Assembly: GCA_039819115.1 (NCBI GenBank)
Contig: JBCBST010000076.1
Location: 1 to 15,752, forward strand
Direction: 5' to 3'
Length of the DNA: 15,752 bases
Source: JBCBST01 sp039819115
GTDB lineage: Bacteria; Bacteroidota; Rhodothermia; Balneolales; Balneolaceae
Below are positions 1-7,329 of this stretch, piece after piece. Every line of letters begins with the position of its first letter. Position 1 is the first letter of the stretch. The notes below the pieces were generated by a model. It did not search any database and was not told the DNA's origin. It saw only the letters and a program-made list of their open reading frames with translations. The translations under genes and the position numbers were made by a program.

Positions 1-530
1 TTGTGGTTGTAGATGAAGCCTACATTGATTTTAGTAATCAAAAGAGTCTGGCCACTGAAGTAAAGCAACATCCAAATCTGGTTGTTCTTCAAACTCTGTC
101 CAAAGCATTTGGTTTAGCCGGAATACGACTGGGTTTGGCAATAGCACAGCCTGATATCATCCAACTGATGATGAAGGTAAAAGCGCCGTACAATGTGAAT
201 GCTCTAACCTCACAAGCTGCATTAAATGCCTTTAATCATCTTGACACCGTGGATACCAATAAGACTGTATTACTTAAAGAGCGTGATCGGGTTATCAACC
301 AGTTGAAAACGTTTCCGGAATTGGAATTCATTTATCCATCGGATGCTAACTTTATTCTCTTCCGGGTTAAGAACGCAAAGACTATTTACCAGGAGCTTGC
401 CAGGCACCATGTAATCGTTCGTTACAGGGGTAATGAACCCCTCTGTGAAGATACATTAAGACTAACAATCGGAACTGAAGCTGAAAATGATCAGTTTTTC
501 AATGCTCTTTCAATCGCTTTAGGATCATGA
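1..530 (+). CDS. hisC: Histidinol-phosphate aminotransferase, 3' part (partial at window start)
   Basis: This is the C-terminal half of a fold-type I PLP-dependent aminotransferase that converts imidazole acetol phosphate and glutamate to histidinol phosphate in histidine biosynthesis. The first in-frame codon (position 3) lies inside the conserved 'VVDEAYIDF' segment, whose Asp and Tyr contact PLP, so the true start is upstream of the window. 'LSKAFGLAGIRLG' follows, with the Schiff-base Lys at fragment residue 34 and the phosphate-binding Arg at 42. Near the end, 'LRLTIGT' supplies the substrate-carboxylate Arg. About 175 residues are present out of roughly 350 for the family. The stop overlaps the hisB start (ATGA, 527-530), which indicates translational coupling. 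The operon context separates it from other subgroup I aminotransferases. Confidence 0.95.
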   Translation, partial: VVVDEAYIDFSNQKSLATEVKQHPNLVVLQTLSKAFGLAGIRLGLAIAQPDIIQLMMKVKAPYNVNALTSQAALNAFNHLDTVDTNKTVLLKERDRVINQLKTFPELEFIYPSDANFILFRVKNAKTIYQELARHHVIVRYRGNEPLCEDTLRLTIGTEAENDQFFNALSIALGS

Positions 531-1411
531 ATCTCTGGTTTTCGAACACTATTTCTTTCTCATCCGACATCTTACCAGCCGGACTGCTGCGCTTTTTTAT
601 TGTTGCTGATGTTAATGGGTGCACCGTTTCATTGGAAGAGGATGTTGCAGCTGATGTTAAACAACTCCTTCATAATGCCGGCATTAAGCTTGATACCGTA
701 AAAGAAAAACAGGCGGATGCTTGTGTTTACCTTAATGCGGAAGGTCAGATTCATGTAAAAAATGATACTGGACAGACACACCGTTTTGAGAACTGGGTGC
801 AGGCATCGAACGAATTCATATTTCGTGTTCCCCGTACCGCTCAATTAGCACGCAATACCAATGAAACGGATATCTCCGTTTCTGTAAATCTGGACGGAAC
901 GGGCGTATCTAATATTGATACAGGACTACACTTTTTTGATCACATGCTGGAACAGATTTCCCGGCATGGGTTGATCGACCTTGATCTTTCCTGCAAAGGC
1001 GATCTGGAAGTAGATGAACATCATACCATAGAAGATGTGGCCATCGCTTTGGGCACAACCCTGAATAGCGCATTGGGAGATAAAAAAGGTCTGGAACGGT
1101 ATGCTTTCGTACTGCCGATGGATGAAAGTCAGGCCACTGTGGCTATCGATTTTTCCGGACGACCCTACCTGGTATTCGAATGCGAGATGACACGAGAATA
1201 TGTCGGAGATTTTCCAACTGAGATGCTGGAACATTTTTTTTACAGTCTGGCAATGAACTTGAAAGCAACACTTCATGTTACCTGCATTGGAAAAAACGAT
1301 CATCATAAGATAGAGGCGTGTTTTAAGGGCTTGGCAAGAGTTCTTAAAAAAAGCGTAGAGATTAATTCCAGAATTAAGCATTCAATACCCAGTTCTAAAG
1401 GCACTATATAG
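527..1411 (+). CDS. hisB: Imidazoleglycerol-phosphate dehydratase with reduced, non-canonical N-terminal region
   Basis: The protein has 294 residues. Residues about 103-294 are a full IGP dehydratase domain, which makes imidazole acetol phosphate from imidazole glycerol phosphate. It starts at 'RTAQLARNTNETDI' and contains the metal-binding motifs FFDHML (136-141), DEHHTIED (163-170), TEMLEHFF (231-238) and NDHHKIE (257-263), plus LPMDE and SGRPYL. Bacteroidota often have a bifunctional HisB with an N-terminal HAD histidinol-phosphatase of about 160 residues. Here the N-terminus is only about 100 residues. It has no DRDGT motif and no GDR-type acidic motif, only a possible relic 'ADVNGC' (27-32), and an 'ENW...NEFIFRVPRT' stretch like the usual linker. 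I infer that dehydratase activity is intact and phosphatase activity is probably lost. The start at 527 overlaps the hisC stop; no other in-frame ATG occurs before the catalytic domain. Confidence 0.93.
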   Translation: MNLWFSNTISFSSDILPAGLLRFFIVADVNGCTVSLEEDVAADVKQLLHNAGIKLDTVKEKQADACVYLNAEGQIHVKNDTGQTHRFENWVQASNEFIFRVPRTAQLARNTNETDISVSVNLDGTGVSNIDTGLHFFDHMLEQISRHGLIDLDLSCKGDLEVDEHHTIEDVAIALGTTLNSALGDKKGLERYAFVLPMDESQATVAIDFSGRPYLVFECEMTREYVGDFPTEMLEHFFYSLAMNLKATLHVTCIGKNDHHKIEACFKGLARVLKKSVEINSRIKHSIPSSKGTI

Positions 1412-1420
1412 TATTATCCC

Positions 1421-2050
1421 ATGATTGCGGTCATCAAATACAAGGCAGGAAATATTGCGTCGGTTACCAACGCACTAGACCGGCTTGGTGCATATTATTT
1501 TATAGCTGAGAAACCGAACGAGCTTGAGAGTTCTAAGGCCGTGATTTTCCCCGGCGTTGGGCATGCCGGCACCGCTATGAAATCACTCCGGGAAAAAGGA
1601 GTGGACAAATGGTTAAAACAAACTACCAAACCTGTTCTCGGTATTTGTGTGGGTATGCAACTCTTGTATGAATCTTCTACCGAAGGTGATACCACCGGAC
1701 TGGGTATTATCCCCGGCAAGCTCGAAAAGTTTGACGAAACGAAGGGCAAAGTGCCACACATGGGCTGGAATGTGATCACTAAAAATGATGGTCATCCTTT
1801 GCTGAAGTGTATTTCCGAGAAACAATACCTCTACTTCGTGCATAGCTATTATGCACCCATTAATGATTTTACAATTGGTGAAGGGGATTACGTAAATAAA
1901 TTTGCTGCTGCTGTTGCTAAAGACAACTTTATGGGTGTACAATTCCACCCCGAAAAGTCAGGACAGGTTGGAAGTCTTATCCTCCAGAATTTCCTTGATT
2001 TAGTACACGCTAAACAAAAAATAGAACGTACAGCAGCACCCTGCGAATGA
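1421..2050 (+). CDS. hisH: Imidazole glycerol phosphate synthase, glutaminase subunit HisH
   Basis: This 209-residue class I glutamine amidotransferase feeds ammonia to HisF, which makes IGP and AICAR from PRFAR. The catalytic triad is visible: nucleophile Cys76 in 'GICVGMQLL', and His176 and Glu178 in 'VQFHPEKSG'. The oxyanion-strand 'PGVG' (44-47) and the HisH-specific 'VPHMGWN' (111-117) and 'YFVHSYY' (138-144) are also present. Length is normal for the family. It starts 9 bp after hisB with no clear Shine-Dalgarno sequence, and its TGA overlaps the hisA ATG (2047-2050). Its obligate partner gene hisF is not in the window. Confidence 0.96.
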   Translation: MIAVIKYKAGNIASVTNALDRLGAYYFIAEKPNELESSKAVIFPGVGHAGTAMKSLREKGVDKWLKQTTKPVLGICVGMQLLYESSTEGDTTGLGIIPGKLEKFDETKGKVPHMGWNVITKNDGHPLLKCISEKQYLYFVHSYYAPINDFTIGEGDYVNKFAAAVAKDNFMGVQFHPEKSGQVGSLILQNFLDLVHAKQKIERTAAPCE

Positions 2051-2769
2051 ACATTATCCCAGCTATCGACTTGCTTGATGGCAAAGTCGTACGCCTTCAT
2101 AAAGGCTCCTACCGAGAAGTAACGGTATACAGTGAATCTCCACTTGCCCAGGCCCATGAATTTAGAAAAGCAGGCTTCAACCACCTGCACATCGTTGATT
2201 TAAACGGGGCTAAAGAGGGTCGTTTTGTTAACCTTCCGCATATCAAGCAAATCAAAGAAGAACTTGGAGTTACCGTTCAAACAGGAGGAGGTGTCCGCAC
2301 ATTGTCGGATGTTCGGTACCTGGTTAAGGAAGGGGTAGACTACATCATATGCAGTTCTATGGCGATAAAAAACGAAGCGGACTGGCTACAATCACTCTCT
2401 GAATTTCCTGAACATATGGTTTTGGGTACGGATTTAAAAGAGGGGAAGATCGCATATTCCGGTTGGCTTGAGACCGCATCAGAATCGGTCAACTCCTTTT
2501 TGCTACGAATGCAGGAAGCCGGGTTAACCCGTGTGTTATGCACCGATATATCGAAGGATGGCACGCTTACTGGTCCTAACTTTGAACTCTATGCATGGTT
2601 GATGACAGAATTCCCTGCACTCAAGATAACGGCATCCGGAGGAGTATCTTCAATAGATGATCTGAAACGACTTGCTTCTGCTGAGGTACACTCTGTCGTT
2701 GTCGGCAAAGCATATTATGAGGGAAAAGTCGAGCTAGGCGATATGAAAGATTTAATGCTTGCTGAATAA
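2047..2769 (+). CDS. hisA: ProFAR isomerase HisA
   Basis: This 240-residue TIM barrel opens the ProFAR aminoaldose to PRFAR by an Amadori rearrangement. The N-terminal 'IIPAIDLLDGKVVRL' carries catalytic Asp8, and 'GTDLKEGK' carries the second catalytic Asp (129). 'QTGGGVRT' (79-85) and 'ASGGVSS' are the two phosphate-binding loops, and 'CTDISKDGT' (165-173) completes the active site. 'YSGW' distinguishes HisA from HisF. The start ATG lies inside the hisH stop. After hisA the strand continues for about 106 bp without another his gene and meets the convergent comM-type gene, so hisA appears to be the last gene of this transcript. No U-tracted hairpin is evident in 2770-2875, only the 8-bp palindrome GGTATACC at 2776-2783. 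Confidence 0.96.
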   Translation: MNIIPAIDLLDGKVVRLHKGSYREVTVYSESPLAQAHEFRKAGFNHLHIVDLNGAKEGRFVNLPHIKQIKEELGVTVQTGGGVRTLSDVRYLVKEGVDYIICSSMAIKNEADWLQSLSEFPEHMVLGTDLKEGKIAYSGWLETASESVNSFLLRMQEAGLTRVLCTDISKDGTLTGPNFELYAWLMTEFPALKITASGGVSSIDDLKRLASAEVHSVVVGKAYYEGKVELGDMKDLMLAE

Positions 2770-2875
2770 CGCCTGGGTATACCTATCGTCGGGCCATTAA
2801 GCGTATGTGCCCTCTCTGACTTTAATGCTATGTTACGTTTCATTTCCTGAGTTTTTACCAGATTTACGCTTCAGC

Positions 2876-4417
2876 TTACCCCATCCATCCTTCCCTGTCT
2901 AAACTTCGGTATTGTATGGCTTCGGCTATATGGGCGGACTGAATATACTCGCACTTATCCAAATCAGCTATGGTCCTGCCTACTTTCAGAATGCGATCAT
3001 ACGCTCGTGCAGAGAGGCCCAGCGTAGTGATGGCTTCTTTCAAAATAGCCGAACTCTCCGTATCCAATGGACATACTTTGCGAACCATCCGTGTGTTCAT
3101 CTGTGCATTACAATACACCCCTTTCAGACCGAAAAAGCGTTGGATCTGAACTTCACGTGCGGCTATCACCCGTTCTCGGATACTCATAGACGACTCTCCC
3201 TTTGCCTTTCCGGAAAGCTCTTCATAACTCACCTTATTTACTTCTACATGTAAATCAATACGATCCAGCAACGGGCCACTTATTTTGCTTAGGTATCGCT
3301 GCATTTGCATGGATGAAGTACCGTTCATCTCCTGGGGGTCGTACCAATCTCCGGAAGGCGAAGGATTCATGGAAGCAACCAGCATAACCCTACTGGGATA
3401 GCATACGCTCATTCTGGCCCGTGAAATGGCTACAAATCCATCTTCAAGAGGTTGGCGCATCACTTCCAGTGCACTACGCTTAAACTCGGGAAGTTCGTCC
3501 AGGAATAGTACTCCATTATGAGCCATCGAAATTTCGCCGGGCATAGGTATCCCTCCTCCACCTACCAATGCAACATCCGAAACGGTATGATGAGGAGCCC
3601 TGAATGGACGCTGAGTAACCAACGCTTTTCCGGCTTCCAGAATCCCCGACACGGAATGGATTTTCGTGGTTTCAAGCGCTTCTTCTAATTCGAGCGGTGG
3701 CAAGATGGTAGGAATACGACGCGCCATCATTGTTTTCCCCGAACCCGGTGGGCCAACCATAACGACATTATGTCCTCCTGCTGCCGCTATTTCAAGACCT
3801 CGCTTTACATTTTCTTGTCCTCGTACATCGCTGAAGTCCAGCATATTAGTGGTGTTTTTCCGGGAAAACACATCAACCACATCCGTAGACAAAGCTTCAT
3901 ATCCTTTCCGGTCTTCCAGCCAGTCTTTCACCTCATTTAAATGCTCAAATGCAAACACCTGAATTCCATCCACCACCGCAGCTTCTGGTCCGTTTGCCTT
4001 AGGAACAACAATATGTTCAAATCCTCTTTTCTGAGCTTCTACCACAACCGGTAGCACGCCTTTGACCGGTCTGATTTGCCCATCAAGAGCCAGTTCGCCC
4101 ACTAATACGGTATCGTCTAGTTTTTCAGTATGAAGTTGACCACTCATTTTTAACAACCCGATAGCTATGGGTAAATCAAAGGCATTCCCTTCTTTCGGAA
4201 GGTCGGCAGGGGCAAGGTTTACCGTGATTCTGCCCAGCGGGTAATAGGAACCTGTATTCCGGATAGCAGCTTCAACCCGGTCTCTCGATTCGCTTACTGC
4301 CCGGTCCGGGAGGCCTACAAGGAAGAATTTTGGAACTCCGTGGGTGTGATGAGTCTCTACATCTATGATCGTGGCATCCACTCCGACAGTGGAGGCGCAG
4401 TATATACGGGACAACAT
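2876..4417 (-). CDS. YifB/ComM family Mg-chelatase-like AAA+ ATPase
   Basis: The protein has 513 residues, the usual length for YifB/ComM. Its parts in order are a ChlI-like N-terminal domain (about 1-190, with 'VNLAPADLPKEGNAFDLPIA'), a Mg-chelatase AAA+ core with Walker A GPPGSGKT (222-229), Walker B within 'GVLFLDELPEF' (302-312) and an Arg-finger-type 'LLDRID', and a C-terminal helical lid ('LGLSARAYDRILKVGRTIADL'). In Proteobacteria ComM is a hexameric helicase driving branch migration in natural transformation. The role in this lineage is less certain. The Cys cluster that follows 'MNP' in many homologues is absent ('MNPSPSGDWYDP'). The reading frame is open 74 codons further upstream, but that extension has no family match and would overlap the DUF4342-like gene, so I chose the ATG at 4415-4417 before 'LSRIYCASTVG'. 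Confidence 0.95.
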   Translation of the reverse strand: MLSRIYCASTVGVDATIIDVETHHTHGVPKFFLVGLPDRAVSESRDRVEAAIRNTGSYYPLGRITVNLAPADLPKEGNAFDLPIAIGLLKMSGQLHTEKLDDTVLVGELALDGQIRPVKGVLPVVVEAQKRGFEHIVVPKANGPEAAVVDGIQVFAFEHLNEVKDWLEDRKGYEALSTDVVDVFSRKNTTNMLDFSDVRGQENVKRGLEIAAAGGHNVVMVGPPGSGKTMMARRIPTILPPLELEEALETTKIHSVSGILEAGKALVTQRPFRAPHHTVSDVALVGGGGIPMPGEISMAHNGVLFLDELPEFKRSALEVMRQPLEDGFVAISRARMSVCYPSRVMLVASMNPSPSGDWYDPQEMNGTSSMQMQRYLSKISGPLLDRIDLHVEVNKVSYEELSGKAKGESSMSIRERVIAAREVQIQRFFGLKGVYCNAQMNTRMVRKVCPLDTESSAILKEAITTLGLSARAYDRILKVGRTIADLDKCEYIQSAHIAEAIQYRSLDREGWMG

Positions 4418-4505
4418 TTTTGGTTCGTATCTTTTTTTTATTATATGCGTAGTAAGACTCGTGCGGAGACTACTCCTTACAATAATTTCATAAATCGCAC
4501 ATATT

Positions 4506-4943
4506 ATGGATTCAAATAAGGCCAAAGAAAAAGCAAAGAACCTGTATGAAGAAGTGCAGGGTGGCGTAAACGAGGTAATAGCCCGTATCAAAGAATTAAT
4601 TAAAGAGGGAAGCGCACGCCGGCTTATCATCAAAAACAAAGAAGGCGAAGTTGTATTTCAGACCCATCTTGCTGTCGGGGTAAGTGGTGCGGCACTGGTT
4701 GGGGCAATGGCGCCTGTTATTTCTGCGATTGGCATGTTTGCCATGTTTTTAAATGACTACCAGATTCTGGTCGAAAAAGAGGAAGGTGAAGAGGATGAAT
4801 ATTCTGTAGATGCCGAGATCATTGAGATTACTGAAGATGAAGATGAGGCAGCTCAGCCTGAAAAGGAGCAAAAGGAAGAGGCAGAAGAAGACGAGCCCGA
4901 AGAAAAAACAGTGGGCAAAAAGAAAAAGAAGAAAGACGAATAG
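4506..4943 (+). CDS. DUF4342-like small membrane-associated protein with charged C-terminal tail
   Basis: This 145-residue protein has an amphipathic N-terminal helix (about 5-35) and a segment 'RRLIIKNKEGEVVFQTHLAV' (39-58) that I recognise as DUF4342-like. A hydrophobic stretch, roughly 55-82, is rich in Gly/Ala and suits a membrane hairpin or single span, with 'NDYQILVEKE' after it. From about residue 91 to the end it is almost entirely charged: an acidic Glu/Asp-rich region, then a Lys run. The tail is low-complexity and probably disordered. Family function is unknown. The gene is divergent from the yifB-type gene across 88 bp and is followed at once by a strong terminator, so it is probably a single-gene transcript. 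The family assignment is from memory of the pattern and is moderate. Confidence 0.85.
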   Translation: MDSNKAKEKAKNLYEEVQGGVNEVIARIKELIKEGSARRLIIKNKEGEVVFQTHLAVGVSGAALVGAMAPVISAIGMFAMFLNDYQILVEKEEGEEDEYSVDAEIIEITEDEDEAAQPEKEQKEEAEEDEPEEKTVGKKKKKKDE

Positions 4944-4944
4944 C

Positions 4945-4971
4945 AAAAAGGCGGGAAACCCGCCTTTTTTT
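4945..4971. terminator. Bidirectional intrinsic terminator
   Basis: A perfect 6-bp GC stem (GGCGGG, 4950-4955; CCCGCC, 4959-4964) with an AAA loop is flanked by five A's (4945-4949) and seven T's (4965-4971). It is a U-tracted hairpin on both strands. It starts 2 bp after the stop of the DUF4342-like gene and ends 8 bp before the trxB stop, so it can serve both convergent genes. Confidence 0.93.
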
Positions 4972-4978
4972 ATGTGAT

Positions 4979-5950
4979 CTATACGGCTACCTGGGCTTGT
5001 TCCTCCGCCCATTCGTTACTCAAATAGTGCTCAGCGTCGAGCGCAGCTTTACATCCGGTACCTGCAGCTGTAACGGCTTGCCTGTAAAAGGAATCCATAG
5101 CGTCTCCGCAGGCAAAAATACCCGGTAAATCCGTTTTTGTACTTTGTCCTTTGGTTTGAATGTAGCCCACGTCATCCATAGTGAGTACCTCTTTGAAAAG
5201 ATCGGTGTTCGGTTTGTGTCCTATCGCAACAAAGACTCCTGTTACATCTTCCAGCGTTGTTGTTTCATCCGTTTTAATATTTCGGATGCGAACACCTTCC
5301 ACTACCTGGTCGCCTAACACTTCGTCGATACCACTGTTCCACATAAATTCGATCTTTTCATTATCGAAAGCTCGTTTTTGCATCGCTTTTGAAGCACGAA
5401 GTTCATCACGACGATGTACAACGGTTACTTTACTTGCAAACTTTGTAAGAAAAGTAGCTTCTTCCATCGCTGTATCTCCTCCACCCACAATAACCACATG
5501 CTGGTTTCGGAAGAACGCACCGTCGCAGGTTGCACATGCAGAAACACCCTTACCTCTCAGGCGTTGCTCACTATCTATGCCCAGCCATTTTGCAGAAGCG
5601 CCTGTTGATATGATAATAGTCTGAGCAAAAACCTCCGTTTTTTCATCAACGGTTACTTTGTATGGGCGCTGCTCAAAATCAATGTCTGTAACAAAACCGT
5701 AGCGGCAATCTGCTCCGAATTTTTTTGCCTGTTCCCTGAAGTCGTCCATCATTTTTGGTCCCATAACTCCATCGGGATAACCCGGAAAATTCTCCACATC
5801 CGTCGTGGTCATTAATTGTCCGCCTGGTTCTGGCCCCTCAAACACAAGGGGAGCTAAATCGGCTCTTGCTGCATACAGAGCAGCCGTTAATCCGGCAGGA
5901 CCCGTTCCAACGATCACAACTCTGAATTCTTTACCAGCAATATCTTCCAT
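4979..5950 (-). CDS. trxB: Thioredoxin-disulfide reductase
   Basis: This 323-residue low-molecular-weight thioredoxin reductase uses NADPH via FAD to reduce thioredoxin in the cytosol. The FAD-binding 'IVGTGPAGL' (13-21) and 'EPGGQL' (41-46) come first, then the redox disulfide CATC (139-142) inside 'CATCDGAFF'. The NADPH Rossmann motif is GGGDTA (156-161), with HRR (179-181) giving NADPH 2'-phosphate specificity. The C-terminal FAD motif 'ACGDAMD' is at 280-286. Length is typical. The ATG at 5948-5950 is supported by an AAGGAG Shine-Dalgarno 5 nt upstream. It is divergent from the transhydrogenase operon and ends against the shared terminator. Confidence 0.97.
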   Translation of the reverse strand: MEDIAGKEFRVVIVGTGPAGLTAALYAARADLAPLVFEGPEPGGQLMTTTDVENFPGYPDGVMGPKMMDDFREQAKKFGADCRYGFVTDIDFEQRPYKVTVDEKTEVFAQTIIISTGASAKWLGIDSEQRLRGKGVSACATCDGAFFRNQHVVIVGGGDTAMEEATFLTKFASKVTVVHRRDELRASKAMQKRAFDNEKIEFMWNSGIDEVLGDQVVEGVRIRNIKTDETTTLEDVTGVFVAIGHKPNTDLFKEVLTMDDVGYIQTKGQSTKTDLPGIFACGDAMDSFYRQAVTAAGTGCKAALDAEHYLSNEWAEEQAQVAV

Positions 5951-5955
5951 TTTTA

Positions 5956-5961
5956 CTCCTT
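5956..5961 (-). promoter_or_regulatory. Shine-Dalgarno of trxB
   Basis: On the minus strand the sequence AAGGAG sits 5 nt before the trxB ATG. It is worth noting because most genes in this window lack a recognisable Shine-Dalgarno; it fixes the trxB start. Confidence 0.85.
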
Positions 5962-6077
5962 AATTTTTTCAGGACTAAAGGTAACAAAAATGAACAGGAA
6001 TGGGAGTTGAAAGAATCTATCGCCGATATAGAGCAGTACCAATTACCGGGTAATAATAGAGTCGTAACCATCTGTGG

Positions 6078-6108
6078 TGGATTCAGGTGTGGTACTCACC
6101 CGAATCCA
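6078..6108. repeat. 12-bp inverted repeat in the trxB/pntAA intergenic region (candidate operator)
   Basis: Left arm TGGATTCAGGTG (6078-6089), 7-nt spacer, right arm CACCCGAATCCA (6097-6108), with 11 of 12 positions complementary. No T-run follows on either strand, so it does not look like an intrinsic terminator. It lies 127 bp upstream of the trxB start and 101 bp upstream of the pntAA start. The octamer CCGAATCC in the right arm recurs at 6159-6166. A protein-binding site is an inference. The rest of 5951-6209 shows no ORF or RNA gene that I can support. Confidence 0.5.
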
Positions 6109-6199
6109 TCCATGTAAAGAAGTATTGTGAAGACTAATTCATATATAACTCATTTCTTCCGAATCCGGGTTTTGAGTAACTTCAGCCGAATTTTAAAAC

Positions 6200-6203
6200 G
6201 GAG
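6200..6203 (+). promoter_or_regulatory. Shine-Dalgarno supporting the GTG start of pntAA
   Basis: GGAG ends 6 nt before the GTG at 6210. There is no in-frame ATG nearby, and translation from this GTG gives the conserved N-terminus 'VIGVLKETAPHEKRVACTPD', so the site decides the start. Confidence 0.75.
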
Positions 6204-6209
6204 AAATTT

Positions 6210-7325
6210 GTGGTTATTGGTGTATTAAAAGAAACCGCCCCGCACGAAAAGCGGGTGGCCTGTACCCCGGATGTAGCAGCACAGTTTATTAAGAAAGAGC
6301 ATCAGGTGCTCGTTGAGCAAACCGCCGGACTTGCCAGCAGTTTCCCTGATGCAACATATGAAGCGGTACAAGCCCAGGTTACAGATAAAAACAACCTGCT
6401 CAGTAAAGCCGATCTGATACTGGCTGTTCAAACACCCGATCGTGATACGTTGGATCAAATCCGGGAAGGAACCATACTTATTTGTTTTGTTTGGGCTCTT
6501 CAGAATCCGGCATTGGTTGACGTTTTCAAAGAAAAAGGAATAACGGTACTGGCTATGGAAGCCATCCCCCGTATTTCAAGAGCCCAGAATATGGATGCCT
6601 TATCTTCGATGGGAAATATTGCAGGGTATAAATCTGCACTTATTGCTGCAGAAACACTGGATCGATACCTCCCGATGATGATGACGGCTGCCGGAACTAT
6701 ACCGCCGGCTAAAGCCATGATTCTGGGAGCAGGAGTGGCTGGATTACAGGCAATAGCAACATGCAAACGGTTAGGAGCCGTCGTTGAAGCATTTGATGTT
6801 CGCCCGGCGGTGAAAGAGCAAGTAGAAAGCCTGGGAGCAAAATTTATTGACGTGCCTTTAGACGAAGACACCGAAACCAAAGGCGGATATGCGAAAGAAC
6901 TCTCTAAAGATGCTCAACAACGCCAGAGAGAGGTCATTCATGAACATGCAAAAAAATCGGATATCATCATTACAACTGCGCTGATACCCGGAAAGCCAGC
7001 CCCCTTGCTGATTACCAAAGAAATGGTGGCCGACATGAAACCCGGTTCTGTAATTGTGGATATGGCTGCTGAAACCGGCGGTAACTGCGCCTATACGCAG
7101 GTAGGAGAAACCGTGCTCGAACATGAAGTTAACATTGTAGGACCTGTAAACCTGCCCAGCCAGTTGGCTAATCATGCCAGTTTATTATACGCTAAAAACA
7201 TGCTGGCCTTGTTAAACCTGCTTGTTGTGGAAGGTAAGCCAGCCTTCAATTTCGAGGATGAAATCATTTTGAATACCACCCTCACCCATCAAGGCGAAAT
7301 CATAAGCCCAATGCTAAAGTCATAA
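6210..7325 (+). CDS. pntAA: NAD(P) transhydrogenase alpha subunit 1 (soluble NAD(H)-binding domain I)
   Basis: This is the NAD(H)-binding component of the proton-translocating transhydrogenase, which uses the proton gradient to reduce NADP+ with NADH. It has 371 residues. The N-terminal AlaDH/PNT domain opens with 'GVLKETAPHEKRVACTPD'. 'RISRAQNMDALSS' (121-133) is the transhydrogenase signature. The Rossmann core has GAGVAGL (173-179) and 'AFDVR' with the NAD ribose-binding Asp (196). It lacks the C-terminal membrane helices of the fused E. coli-type PntA; these are encoded by the next gene, as in split three-subunit enzymes such as that of Rhodospirillum. Start is GTG with a GGAG Shine-Dalgarno. 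Four bases separate it from pntAB. Alanine dehydrogenase is excluded by the neighbours and the SRAQ motif. Confidence 0.96.
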   Translation: MVIGVLKETAPHEKRVACTPDVAAQFIKKEHQVLVEQTAGLASSFPDATYEAVQAQVTDKNNLLSKADLILAVQTPDRDTLDQIREGTILICFVWALQNPALVDVFKEKGITVLAMEAIPRISRAQNMDALSSMGNIAGYKSALIAAETLDRYLPMMMTAAGTIPPAKAMILGAGVAGLQAIATCKRLGAVVEAFDVRPAVKEQVESLGAKFIDVPLDEDTETKGGYAKELSKDAQQRQREVIHEHAKKSDIIITTALIPGKPAPLLITKEMVADMKPGSVIVDMAAETGGNCAYTQVGETVLEHEVNIVGPVNLPSQLANHASLLYAKNMLALLNLLVVEGKPAFNFEDEIILNTTLTHQGEIISPMLKS

Positions 7326-7329
7326 TTGT

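Noticed and set aside
1234..1241. Run of eight T's in hisB as a phase-variation or frameshift site
   Set aside because: The frame is intact and encodes the conserved EHFFYSL segment; the gene is a housekeeping enzyme, so slippage control is unlikely.
926..1381. 151-codon minus-strand frame opposite hisB
   Set aside because: It is antisense to the conserved IGP dehydratase domain; its translation is Cys/Phe/His-rich and unlike a real protein.
2776..2783. GGTATACC palindrome as a terminator of the his operon
   Set aside because: It is only 8 bp with no loop and no T-run, too short for an intrinsic terminator.
3500..3545. Missing cysteines in the YifB/ComM 'MNP' segment as a defect
   Set aside because: Cys-poor 'NPSP.G' versions are, as I recall, common in Bacteroidota-type YifB proteins, so this is a lineage variant.
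4418..4639. 74-codon N-terminal extension of the YifB/ComM frame
   Set aside because: The family N-terminus begins at the ATG at 4415-4417; the extension overlaps the DUF4342-like gene and matches nothing.
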